IMG/VR virus record: IMGVR_UViG_3300049629_000421
Coordinates: 1 to 37,240 of that record
From: a virus
Reading direction: 5' to 3' (one strand)
Length of the DNA stretch: 37,240 nucleotides
The position numbers and the translations under genes were made by a program. Positions 1 through 6,395 of the stretch are shown piece after piece. The notes under the pieces were generated by a model. It ran no database searches, was not told where the DNA came from, and saw nothing but the letters and a program-made list of their open reading frames with translations. Position 1 is the first letter of the stretch. Each line of letters begins with the position of its first letter.

Positions 1-317
1 CTTTTGTTCATTTTTTTGTTGTCTTATTAAATCTCTTTCGCTTTCGGCATTTTGAAACTCTGGAGTATTTTCTATTTTAGTTACAGGTGCGACTTTGATA
101 GCATCACTTTTAAGATTAGGAACTGTCGCATCACCATCTTTAAACAATACGTCAGCATCTTTAACGTCTATTTCTATTTTAGTTGGTTTGACTACAATAG
201 GTTTTATAACATTAATAGGCTTATCTATTTCATCTTGACCAGCATTTGGATTAATCGATTTGGTACTTGTAGATATATTTGCATTGAATCTTTGAAGCGC
301 TAATAATTTACCCTTAC
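1..317. repeat. Left copy of the contig-end overlap
   Basis: Bases 1-317 match 36924-37240 over their full length with three differences (127 C/T, 163 A/T, 190 G/T, left/right). The repeat lies inside the tape measure coding region. All three differences are third-position and synonymous (Ala, Val, Val). The simplest reading is assembly overlap of a circular or circularly permuted genome in which the two ends sampled slightly different strains. Confidence 0.93.
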
Positions 318-1641
318 GTTCAATTAATTCAATCTCCGCTTTAGCTATTCGTTCCTCAGCTAACCTAGTTTCCTTTACTGACCTATGTTGGCTTATTATC
401 TTCTGATTTCCATCGATTATTTTTTCGATAAATTCAACCTCTCTCTGTCTTACGTCTATTGCTTTACTTAACTCCTCTTCTCCTAACTTTTCACCCTTAA
501 CTTTTAAGACATTGTAAAATCTATCAGCACGTTCTTCTATTGCTTGATTTAACTTGTCAGTTGGTGTTGATAGTGCATCTGATATAGCACTTACAACACC
601 CAACTTCAATTTATTTAACGCCTTTTGAAGTGGCAATAACTTACGCCCTAGTTCCTCTTCTAAGTTCGCTAATTCCTGCTTTAACTGCTTTGTTTGCCCT
701 TGAGTCGTTTGCAACGCTGTATCAACCGAACCACTTAACAACGTAGCAAAATCACCTGTAATCTCGTTTACTCTTTCGGTTTCATTTCCTAAACCCTTCA
801 TGTCTAATCCTAGACGTTTCAATTCTGGGCTTGTTCTACCTATAATAGCATTTACAAGCATTTCACTAGCTGTGGTAACATCTGTACCTAGTTTGGCTGC
901 TAACTCAACTGCAACAGGCATCAACTTACTAAGCTGTTCCTCACTTACTCTAGTACCTTCGATAAATTTAGCTTGACCTGCTAATATATCATCATTATCA
1001 AATAGATTTTTATATGCACCTGCTAGTTGGTCGGCTTGATTTACCAACTTATCAAATAACCCACCTTGACCAATATTGTCAAGGCTTTGTTTAAATTTCA
1101 ATAAACCTTGTTCGGCTTCGGCTGCTTCAGCTAAAGCACTTTGAAAAAAACTACTTATACCAGTCAAAGCCATTGCACCTATTGCAGCACCGCCACCTAG
1201 TCCAAAACCTTGTAACAAACTTTGACCAATACCGCCAAACTTAGCACCCATTGTAGTTGCCTTCGTTGTTAATACCGACATTTGATTTTCTACCTTATAC
1301 AAGCCTTGCAATAATCCTTTGACTTGATTAGGGTCGTTGGTTTTGCGTAATTCGGTATGAAGTTTCTTTTGTTGGTCAACTAATTGTTTACTAACTTCTA
1401 CTTGTTTCTTTTGTGAATCCGTAATAGCGTCGGCACTCTTACGGACCGCTTGTAATTGCTTGTTATATTCAGCAACCTTTTTAGGGTCGTTGGTCTTTAA
1501 CATTTGAGCCTCAAGATTACGACCTTTGTTTCTAAGTTCTTCAAGCAACTTATTTTCCTCACCTAACTTTCGATTAAGTGTATCAAGTTCTTTCGAATTG
1601 GTGTCCCAACTAATCTTAGCGATTAAATCTAATATTTCCAT
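1..1641 (-). CDS. Tail tape measure protein, N-terminal two thirds (continues at right end)
   Basis: The frame opens with ATG at 1641 and stays open to base 1. Joined through the 317-bp overlap it continues in the same frame to the stop at 36093, giving 823 aa. The first ~130 residues are Lys/Glu/Gln-rich and predicted coiled coil, with the phrase KTNDPKK and later RKTNDPNQ. A Gly-rich hydrophobic stretch follows around residues 150-185, then long helical, Gln- and Glu-rich segments. This composition, the length and the position after a frameshifted tail assembly chaperone are typical of tape measure proteins, which set tail length and assist DNA ejection. It starts 3 nt after the lipoprotein stop. 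It looks cut only because the window opens inside it; nothing suggests a pseudogene. Confidence 0.88.
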   Translation of the reverse strand, partial: MEILDLIAKISWDTNSKELDTLNRKLGEENKLLEELRNKGRNLEAQMLKTNDPKKVAEYNKQLQAVRKSADAITDSQKKQVEVSKQLVDQQKKLHTELRKTNDPNQVKGLLQGLYKVENQMSVLTTKATTMGAKFGGIGQSLLQGFGLGGGAAIGAMALTGISSFFQSALAEAAEAEQGLLKFKQSLDNIGQGGLFDKLVNQADQLAGAYKNLFDNDDILAGQAKFIEGTRVSEEQLSKLMPVAVELAAKLGTDVTTASEMLVNAIIGRTSPELKRLGLDMKGLGNETERVNEITGDFATLLSGSVDTALQTTQGQTKQLKQELANLEEELGRKLLPLQKALNKLKLGVVSAISDALSTPTDKLNQAIEERADRFYNVLKVKGEKLGEEELSKAIDVRQREVEFIEKIIDGNQKIISQHRSVKETRLAEERIAKAEIELIERKGKLLALQRFNANISTSTKSINPNAGQDEIDKPINVIKPIVVKPTKIEIDVKDADVLFKDGDATVPNLKSDAIKVAPVTKIENTPEFQNAESERDLIRQQKNEQK

Positions 1642-1644
1642 TTA

Positions 1645-1896
1645 TTATTGGCATTTTGCGAAGTTGTGAGTACCATTTGGATTAGCAGCCAACAACTCAG
1701 CTTCTGTTTGTTGTGCTGATTTTGTAACGTCTATAAATGGTTGCGAAAAGTAAACACTCGTATCACCTGTTGTAAATGAAATCATATAAACTGTGCAGGT
1801 GTAAGAGTATGTCGGTGCTTTCTTGTTACATGAAAATAATGAAGCTAGCAAAAGCATACCAGCGCAAAATAAAAATAAAGTACGAATAGTTTTCAT
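1645..1896 (-). CDS. Phage-encoded lipoprotein, candidate superinfection-exclusion factor
   Basis: The chosen ATG at 1896 gives 83 aa starting MKTIRTLFLF; an upstream in-frame ATG (1923) would add nine residues before the signal and is less likely. A short basic start, a hydrophobic core and the lipobox LFSC indicate a signal-peptidase-II lipoprotein with the acylated Cys near residue 23. The mature ~60 residues are not recognised. The gene sits between a terminator-like hairpin (2003-2028) and the tape measure start, so it may be transcribed separately. Some phages encode lipoproteins that block superinfection (T5 Llp, TP-J34 Ltp; Ltp acts against the tape measure protein). A similar role here is inferred from the lipobox and location only. 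Confidence 0.75.
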   Translation of the reverse strand: MKTIRTLFLFCAGMLLLASLFSCNKKAPTYSYTCTVYMISFTTGDTSVYFSQPFIDVTKSAQQTEAELLAANPNGTHNFAKCQ

Positions 1897-1927
1897 GGTA
1901 ATATTTTTTGTAAAATTAAACATTTTA

Positions 1928-1957
1928 TTTGAAAGTTGATATTTATGTTTATATTTG
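1928..1957 (+). promoter_or_regulatory. Bacteroidota-type promoter on the plus strand
   Basis: TTTG at 1928-1931, 18 nt, then TATATTTG at 1950-1957 fits the Bacteroidota -33/-7 pattern with a spacer one base short. It points away from the lipoprotein and towards a hairpin with a T-run only about 45 bp downstream, so any transcript would be very short. AT-rich DNA makes chance matches plausible. Confidence 0.4.
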
Positions 1958-1963
1958 TACCGA

Positions 1964-2031
1964 TTCTTTTAGTAAATGGCTATTAGCTTGCAACCAAAAA
2001 GAAAAGCCTAACTTAATTGCTAGGCTTTTTT
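1964..2031 (+). ncRNA. Predicted short RNA between plus-strand promoter and hairpin
   Basis: Expected start about 7 nt after the -7 box at 1950-1957; expected end in the T-run after the hairpin at 2003-2028, giving roughly 65-70 nt. It contains a possible 11-codon frame (ATG 1976, stop 2009-2011), so it could be a leader peptide rather than a non-coding RNA. It lies where all neighbouring genes are on the other strand, so its 3' end touches the tail chaperone stop. Prediction only. Confidence 0.3.
2003..2030. terminator. Bidirectional intrinsic terminator
   Basis: AAAGCCTA (2003-2010), a 10-nt loop, and TAGGCTTT (2021-2028) form an 8-bp stem. On the plus strand it runs into seven T; on the minus strand it is followed by TTTTCTTTTT. 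On the minus strand it sits directly after the stop of the tail chaperone extension (2031), separating it from the lipoprotein gene. Confidence 0.7.
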
Positions 2032-2387
2032 TATTTACCATTTCTATTATTCTGTGTTTTTTGTTGTGCTTCTAATTTTCGAGCATGAATATTGTTTGCA
2101 TAAAGGAATTGATACCAACCCTCAACCGACCATGTATTTAGTTCTTTTATCTGCAATGGGTTTCTATCAGCTATTGTAAAGAGTAGATAATTATGTTCTT
2201 CGATGTGGTTTTCTACTAACCTGGTAACGTCGGTAACTGGCTTATTCTTTCTTCGACTGCTTGCCATACGTTTAATATATCTTTCAAAGACGTAGTTAGT
2301 GAGGTGTTCGTGTGCTTGAACACCTCGGTAATAAAAAAATCTTGTTCTTTTGCACCCCTCCATATGGCTATCTTTTTGTTTTGCCAT
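2031..2387 (-). CDS. Tail assembly chaperone, -1 frame extension (gpT-like part)
   Basis: This 118-codon frame overlaps the 174-aa frame by 172 nt in the -1 register. Its first ~18 codons are probably not used by themselves. At the slippery T7 (2339-2333) ribosomes can shift from the upstream frame, joining its residue 136 to the last 100 residues encoded here (from YYRGVQ) for a 236-aa fusion. Residues past the overlap include a conserved-looking W-rich segment (LNTWSVEGWYQFLYANNIHA). This matches the lambda G/GT arrangement found just before tape measure genes in many siphophages. Independent translation from the ATG at 2387 cannot be excluded. Confidence 0.72.
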   Translation of the reverse strand: MAKQKDSHMEGCKRTRFFYYRGVQAHEHLTNYVFERYIKRMASSRRKNKPVTDVTRLVENHIEEHNYLLFTIADRNPLQIKELNTWSVEGWYQFLYANNIHARKLEAQQKTQNNRNGK

Positions 2388-2740
2388 TCAACATCGTATT
2401 CCATTGGTTCATCTTCTAACATGAAGTAAACACAAGCTAACTGCTCGTACATTTTGCGCTCAGCTATCATACCTAACCGCCCTTTAAGATTTTGCCCTAT
2501 TGCTATAACATCTTCTTTGAGCGTACGAATATCCTTTGCATCCATCGCTCTATCTATCATTAATTGACTAATCTCTTTCAAAAAAGATTCGCTTATACCA
2601 GCACGAATGTAGAGTTCTTGTATTTCGGCAACCATAAACCGATTATATAGTATTTGGTCGGCTTGTCGAATGTCGTAGAACTTGTGTTCGCCTATGACTT
2701 TAATAGGTTCTTGTGTTTTGGATGGATGGGTGGGTGTCAT
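2216..2740 (-). CDS. Tail assembly chaperone, zero-frame product (gpG-like)
   Basis: 174 aa, ATG at 2740, four nucleotides after the large terminase stop at 2744. The protein is mostly helical, with no signal or membrane segment. The family call rests on gene position (packaging genes before, tape measure after), the -1 overlapping frame behind it and the frameshift signal at 2301-2339, rather than on recognisable sequence. In siphophages the short form and a rarer frameshifted long form coat the tape measure protein and recruit tail tube subunits. Only terminase, this pair and a lipoprotein precede the tape measure; head genes are far away. Confidence 0.7.
   Translation of the reverse strand: MTPTHPSKTQEPIKVIGEHKFYDIRQADQILYNRFMVAEIQELYIRAGISESFLKEISQLMIDRAMDAKDIRTLKEDVIAIGQNLKGRLGMIAERKMYEQLACVYFMLEDEPMEYDVEWQNKKIAIWRGAKEQDFFITEVFKHTNTSLTTSLKDILNVWQAVEERISQLPTLPG
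2301..2339 (-). other. Programmed -1 ribosomal frameshift signal
   Basis: Read on the minus strand: slippery heptamer T TTT TTT at 2339-2333, with zero-frame codons TTT 2338-2336 and TTT 2335-2333; a 6-nt spacer ATTACC (2332-2327); then a perfect 9-bp stem, GAGGTGTTC (2326-2318) paired with GAACACCTC (2309-2301), loop AAGCACAC. A slip by -1 enters exactly the frame of the overlapping reading frame. Slippery site, spacer length and stem all fit known -1 signals. Confidence 0.85.
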
Positions 2741-2743
2741 TGT

Positions 2744-4057
2744 TTATAGTTTTCGTTTCATATAGTTATTAAAATAAGTCGTTAGTAAATACATAAACCC
2801 ATCCGTCAAGTGATTACCATGTTCAGTATTACCGCTTGTTTTGAATAGTTTGTCTTTACCATCCTCAGTGGTAGCACGTTTTAAATCGTGAATCAAATCT
2901 AAGCAATTTTTTTTACAAATAAAAAAGTTTGGATGATTTTGTAAAATAGTATTTGCAAATATACGTAATTCGGTCCATGCATCGTGCCTATTATAGTTTA
3001 GTAAAGGTTTATCCATTTGGTTAATGCCTATACCTAATTCCCTACGTATAATCGAATGCATTGTAGTATTGACCGATTCATAACCAGCGGACCTAGCACC
3101 ACCTGCAGGGTCGGCGGTAACTCTAAACACCGCTTGAGGAAAGTCGGACTTGATACGCATGATTAAATCCTTCAACGTGCAATTATGTATTTTATAAGCC
3201 TTGATGATGTTACAGAAAGTACCTGGTAATAGTTGTGCTACAACGCACGTCATAGGGTCAATATTGAAGTCAAACGCTAAATAAACAGGATAAGCCTTGT
3301 TATATTGAAGTTCAATGTTAGATACGTGCTTGTTTTCATCGAATGCGTAAAAGAAAGGGTTTGCGTTTTCGGGAACGCCCCATAAGCCTAATCCATCGAC
3401 TTCGTATCTTGATGGATGTGTTACTCTTAGTTTTTCTAAGAAGTCTTTAGCACTTTGAGGACAATAAGGATTATCGGGATAATTAGCTGTTAAAATATTC
3501 ACTTCGCTTTCATCGTATAGTTTTTCATCACTAAAGAAATCTTTGTAAATGAAATTATCCATACCAATAGGATTAAAGGTAAAATGAAACTTTGGAGGCA
3601 CTCCATAACTATTACGCAATGAACCGACAATATCAAAAAAAGATTCCCTATCTATTGAAAATGTCCTAGTTATTGGTTCTTCTGCCCAAAAGTCGGTAAC
3701 GTCGGCTGTGGACCTTAACGTATCTGGCTGTTCAAATGAACCTCCTATCATGAAGTTTCCATTACGTTTATTGGTTATTTGCATATCAGTACCTCGAAAG
3801 TCAAACTCTTTAAATAGTCCAAACTTCTTAGATATGTCTATGAATAATTGATATTGCGATTTCCTAACGTTCTTTTGAGTGTCCCTTGCATAAACCAAAC
3901 GAAAGTACTTATCACTTCGACAATGAAGCAAAAAGAATAAAGCCTTAGTCCAACTCTTAGCACTATAACGACTACCTTTCCATATCTGATATGGTCGTTC
4001 ATCGTTGTAGTGTGGCAAGTAGATTTTAGGAACGTCTATTTCAATATTACTTACCAT
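2744..4057 (-). CDS. terL: Terminase large subunit (packaging ATPase/nuclease)
   Basis: 437 aa. Residues 27-34 (GSRYSAKS) are the Walker A-like ATP-binding loop typical of PBSX-type terminases; FWAEE at 122-126 is Walker B with the catalytic Glu. The C-terminal half has the RNase H-like nuclease signs: AFDFNIDP near residue 260 and VTADPAGG near 315, followed by a conserved Asp late in the protein. It pumps DNA into the prohead and cuts the concatemer. The start overlaps the preceding gene by 11 nt, so the two are likely translationally coupled. Confidence 0.93.
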   Translation of the reverse strand: MVSNIEIDVPKIYLPHYNDERPYQIWKGSRYSAKSWTKALFFLLHCRSDKYFRLVYARDTQKNVRKSQYQLFIDISKKFGLFKEFDFRGTDMQITNKRNGNFMIGGSFEQPDTLRSTADVTDFWAEEPITRTFSIDRESFFDIVGSLRNSYGVPPKFHFTFNPIGMDNFIYKDFFSDEKLYDESEVNILTANYPDNPYCPQSAKDFLEKLRVTHPSRYEVDGLGLWGVPENANPFFYAFDENKHVSNIELQYNKAYPVYLAFDFNIDPMTCVVAQLLPGTFCNIIKAYKIHNCTLKDLIMRIKSDFPQAVFRVTADPAGGARSAGYESVNTTMHSIIRRELGIGINQMDKPLLNYNRHDAWTELRIFANTILQNHPNFFICKKNCLDLIHDLKRATTEDGKDKLFKTSGNTEHGNHLTDGFMYLLTTYFNNYMKRKL

Positions 4058-4481
4058 TTATTGTTACGTTTGGCAGGTCGTTACCTTCTGTGTCCGTTTG
4101 TGCTGTTTTGGTTGGTGCATAATCACCTTCTATCTTAGATAAATAATCCAATGCTTTTAGTTGCTCAGATGGTGTTGAGTTCATTTCTGTATTCATGGCT
4201 ATTGATTCAGCAATTCTCATTCTATCTATTTTGGTCAAATTAAGCGTTTTTAGCCTATCTATCTCATTTGTGATAGTTTGTACCTCTTTAGCTTCTTTAA
4301 TCGCTTGTTGAGCTTCTTTATAGCTTTCGTTGGCTATTTTCCAGTATTTGTCAAAAGTTTGTCTAGTACACGCAAATTTACGCAAAAATACGTTGCAAAC
4401 ATCTTTGTACAATACATTGCTATTTTCAAGTTCAGAAACTATAAAATCTATGTATTGTTGTTTATTCGCTTTCATAGCCAT
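4047..4481 (-). CDS. terS: Terminase small subunit
   Basis: 144 aa, ATG at 4481 (a second ATG two codons later is possible). The N-terminal ~55 residues look like a helix-turn-helix DNA-binding region (ACTRQTFDKYWKIA), followed by a Lys/Glu-rich helical middle and a tail with EQLKALDYLSKIEGDYAP, a phrase common near the C-terminus of small terminases. It recognises the packaging site and loads the large subunit, whose gene overlaps its 3' end by 11 nt. A TAACTTTG -7-like box lies at 4486-4493 (minus strand), just before the start, without a matching -33 element. Confidence 0.82.
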   Translation of the reverse strand: MAMKANKQQYIDFIVSELENSNVLYKDVCNVFLRKFACTRQTFDKYWKIANESYKEAQQAIKEAKEVQTITNEIDRLKTLNLTKIDRMRIAESIAMNTEMNSTPSEQLKALDYLSKIEGDYAPTKTAQTDTEGNDLPNVTINGK

Positions 4482-4509
4482 ATTGCAAAGTTACTATTAT
4501 TTTTTAAAT

Positions 4510-4544
4510 CTACTATTGTTGTTATAACAACTATTGTATAGTAG
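4510..4544. promoter_or_regulatory. Palindromic operator-like site upstream of terminase
   Basis: A perfect 14-bp palindrome GTTGTTATAACAAC (4518-4531) is flanked by inverted CTACTAT (4510-4516) and ATAGTAG (4538-4544). It lies in the 78-bp gap between the small gene at 4560-4814 and the terminase small subunit. It could be a repressor site or a weak hairpin in the late transcript; no T-run follows on the minus strand. Confidence 0.45.
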
Positions 4545-4559
4545 TAGTATTTATTTATT

Positions 4560-4814
4560 TTAAAATTGTCCAGTTACCCAACACTTGAACTGATCTACAT
4601 TGAAAATCTTACTTTCGTTCATGTATGTAGTCGTCAATTCACGATTGTCTTGAACTTTAAGTTGTTTAGCATAGTGATGCAATGATGATATAGGCATATT
4701 GAGTTCATCTGCTAATAGCTTAGAATCTACATGATAGTAGTCTGCATGGATTCGTGTTTCCTGGTAGTGGTTAAGCCTTAGTTTGCGAGGTTTGGGTGTG
4801 GGAGTCATGTTCAT
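4560..4814 (-). CDS. Small basic protein with HTH-like segment, possible late regulator
   Basis: 84 aa from ATG 4814; ATG 4808 is an alternative start. It begins with a basic stretch (PKPRKLRLNHYQ). The middle (VDSKLLADELNMPISSLHHYAKQ split by eye into two helices and a turn) resembles a helix-turn-helix. It is the first gene after a strong promoter (4852-4882) and precedes the terminase genes, with a palindrome in the following gap. A role in late gene control is an inference from location. Family not recognised. Confidence 0.6.
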   Translation of the reverse strand: MNMTPTPKPRKLRLNHYQETRIHADYYHVDSKLLADELNMPISSLHHYAKQLKVQDNRELTTTYMNESKIFNVDQFKCWVTGQF

Positions 4815-4851
4815 TCATGGCTGTGAGTAGCCTTACTTTTGTTTCATAGGA

Positions 4852-4882
4852 CAAAGATACACCTAATATCCATACTACCAAA
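4852..4882 (-). promoter_or_regulatory. Strong Bacteroidota-type promoter for the packaging/tail block
   Basis: On the minus strand TTTG (4882-4879), exactly 19 nt, then TATCTTTG (4859-4852), a full match to the Bacteroidota -33/-7 consensus. Transcription would start near 4845 and reach the ATG at 4814 after about 30 nt. It is the clearest minus-strand promoter before the terminase and tail genes. Confidence 0.75.
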
Positions 4883-4903
4883 TTTATTTTAAAATTAATT
4901 ATA

Positions 4904-5416
4904 TTACTCAATAGGTTTACTAATAAATTCATCATACCATTGCATCAAGTCACCAATAGTTCTAACTATGATGTAGATACCACCTGCTTGATTGATAGAT
5001 TGTTCGTATTTGCGCTGATGGTCTGAAATTCTATCCTTACCATACTTAATTTCTATCTTAACACTTATACCAAACTTTGACCATTCTGGCTTAATTGTAG
5101 CCGAAATATCGGCACTTCCTTTCGTTCCTGTACCTCTTTGCCACTCAACGCTTCCAATGGTCTTACGATGCCCTAGAATATCAGTTACTACTTTAGTCTT
5201 ATCTATCCTGCGCCCCATTGTATTAATTCGCTCGGCTTGATGTCCGTTGTAGGTTAAGAAATCAATACAGCACCTAGTTAATCCATTCGCTGAATTATCG
5301 GTTTTGTCATAGAAACCGAAGTAAGCACGTTCCTTATCGCTTAGGGTTGTATTGTACTTTAGCTGGTGGTGTGAAAGTTTTAAGGCTATCATACGGAGTT
5401 TTTGGTCTTTAGTCAT
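4904..5416 (-). CDS. VRR-NUC-like PD-(D/E)XK nuclease
   Basis: 170 aa. The C-terminal half has the VRR-NUC pattern: GSADIS (metal-binding Asp), then KIEIKYGKD (E-x-K catalytic pair), then HQRKYEQSINQAGGIYIIV, where the Gln-rich helix and following strand are typical. The N-terminal half (residues 1-75) is not recognised. VRR-NUC proteins in phages are thought to cut branched or flapped DNA in replication and recombination. The start overlaps the stop of the upstream methyltransferase by one base. Confidence 0.82.
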   Translation of the reverse strand: MTKDQKLRMIALKLSHHQLKYNTTLSDKERAYFGFYDKTDNSANGLTRCCIDFLTYNGHQAERINTMGRRIDKTKVVTDILGHRKTIGSVEWQRGTGTKGSADISATIKPEWSKFGISVKIEIKYGKDRISDHQRKYEQSINQAGGIYIIVRTIGDLMQWYDEFISKPIE

Positions 5417-6129
5417 TAGAATAGTGTTTGTTGTTGGATGGCTAGTTCATATCGTTTAACTGAAGCATCGAAGTACTCCTTGTCGATTTCAAAGCCAGTA
5501 AATGATAGTTTAGCTTTGTGCGCAGCTATTCGGCTTGAACCTGAACCTAAATGGGTGTCGAGTATTTTGAAGTCAGTTTGGGAATAACGCTTTAATATCC
5601 ATTCATACAATTTAATAGGCTTTTGGCAAATATGTAATCTCACCTCGTCAGATTGCGTTGCTCTTAATACTTTGCATATTTTAGCATTACTATCAATACT
5701 GCACCATGCAAATTCACAATCAGCCATTGTAGGAAGATGCGCTATTTTATCCCAAATTATAAATCCTCTTGATGGTGGCAATTCATCCATAAAATAATTA
5801 GCACCCCAAACTATCTGATTTTTAGAAACCCTAAATAATTGTTCCCAATATTCTTTTGTAGGTTTTATATCCCAACTAGCGTCACCTTTTTTGTATTTAC
5901 TTGCCCATGTTCCCCCTTGTGTTAGTTTATCGTCACCTATCCCATACGGCGGGTCAACTATCGCCAAATCAAAATATTTATCTGGGTACATTTTCATCCC
6001 TTCAATACAGCACATATTGTAGGCTTTGTTTTCTATCATATCTAGTGAGTTTAAAATAAAAGTTTTTCTATCCGATTCCTTGCAATATTTCATTGCTTTT
6101 AAAATTAATTGTTTCGTTTTTGGTGTCAT
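5416..6129 (-). CDS. DNA N6-adenine/N4-cytosine methyltransferase, beta-type motif order
   Basis: 237 aa. Catalytic motif IV DPPY at residues 59-62 precedes the SAM-binding motif I-like DTHLGSGSSRIAA near residue 193, the beta-class order. DPPY is compatible with N6-adenine or N4-cytosine methylation. No restriction partner is adjacent, so it is probably a solitary phage enzyme protecting DNA from host restriction or marking it for replication or packaging. It has a clear paralogue at 17521-18198: both share DLAIVDPPYG, EYW-QLFRVSKNQIVWG-NYF, and the LDTHLGSG block. It follows the repeat-rich putative origin. Confidence 0.9.
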   Translation of the reverse strand: MTPKTKQLILKAMKYCKESDRKTFILNSLDMIENKAYNMCCIEGMKMYPDKYFDLAIVDPPYGIGDDKLTQGGTWASKYKKGDASWDIKPTKEYWEQLFRVSKNQIVWGANYFMDELPPSRGFIIWDKIAHLPTMADCEFAWCSIDSNAKICKVLRATQSDEVRLHICQKPIKLYEWILKRYSQTDFKILDTHLGSGSSRIAAHKAKLSFTGFEIDKEYFDASVKRYELAIQQQTLF

Positions 6130-6145
6130 AGTGGGTTGTTTTTTA

Positions 6146-6395
6146 GGTGTGACATGGGTGTGACATTAGGTGTGACATAAATCGACCAAATGTCACAGTA
6201 GTTTTTCAATGTTTATGCATGTTTCAAAGGAAAAATAGGTGTGACATGTCACACTTGCGTTTTTTTTATTTTTTTTATTTTCCATTTTTATTTTATTTTT
6301 TTTCTGTTTTTTTTGATGTCACAGTGACATTTCGCTGAAACTCAATGCCACACTACATTACAGGTGTGACATGGGTGTGACATTTACTGTGACAT
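6146..6395. other. Iteron cluster with T-rich tract, candidate replication origin
   Basis: The motif GGTGTGACAT occurs exactly at 6146-6155, 6157-6166, 6169-6178, 6238-6247, 6363-6372 and 6374-6383. Shorter copies occur at 6190-6198 (inverted), 6246-6254 (inverted), 6316-6322/6324-6330 (inverted pair) and 6388-6395. Copies at 6239-6254 form the perfect palindrome GTGTGACATGTCACAC. Spacing within clusters is 11-12 bp, one helical turn. Between the clusters, 6260-6314 is almost pure T/A, suited to strand opening. The last copy overlaps the end of the primase-helicase gene. Iterons plus an AT-rich element beside a replication gene suggest an origin; a regulator-binding region is the alternative. 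Confidence 0.6.

Noticed and set aside
52-303. Plus-strand frames at both window ends (52-303 and 36975-37226)
   Set aside because: They are antisense to the tape measure gene and rich in Phe/Tyr/Ile as expected for shadows of AT-rich coding DNA.
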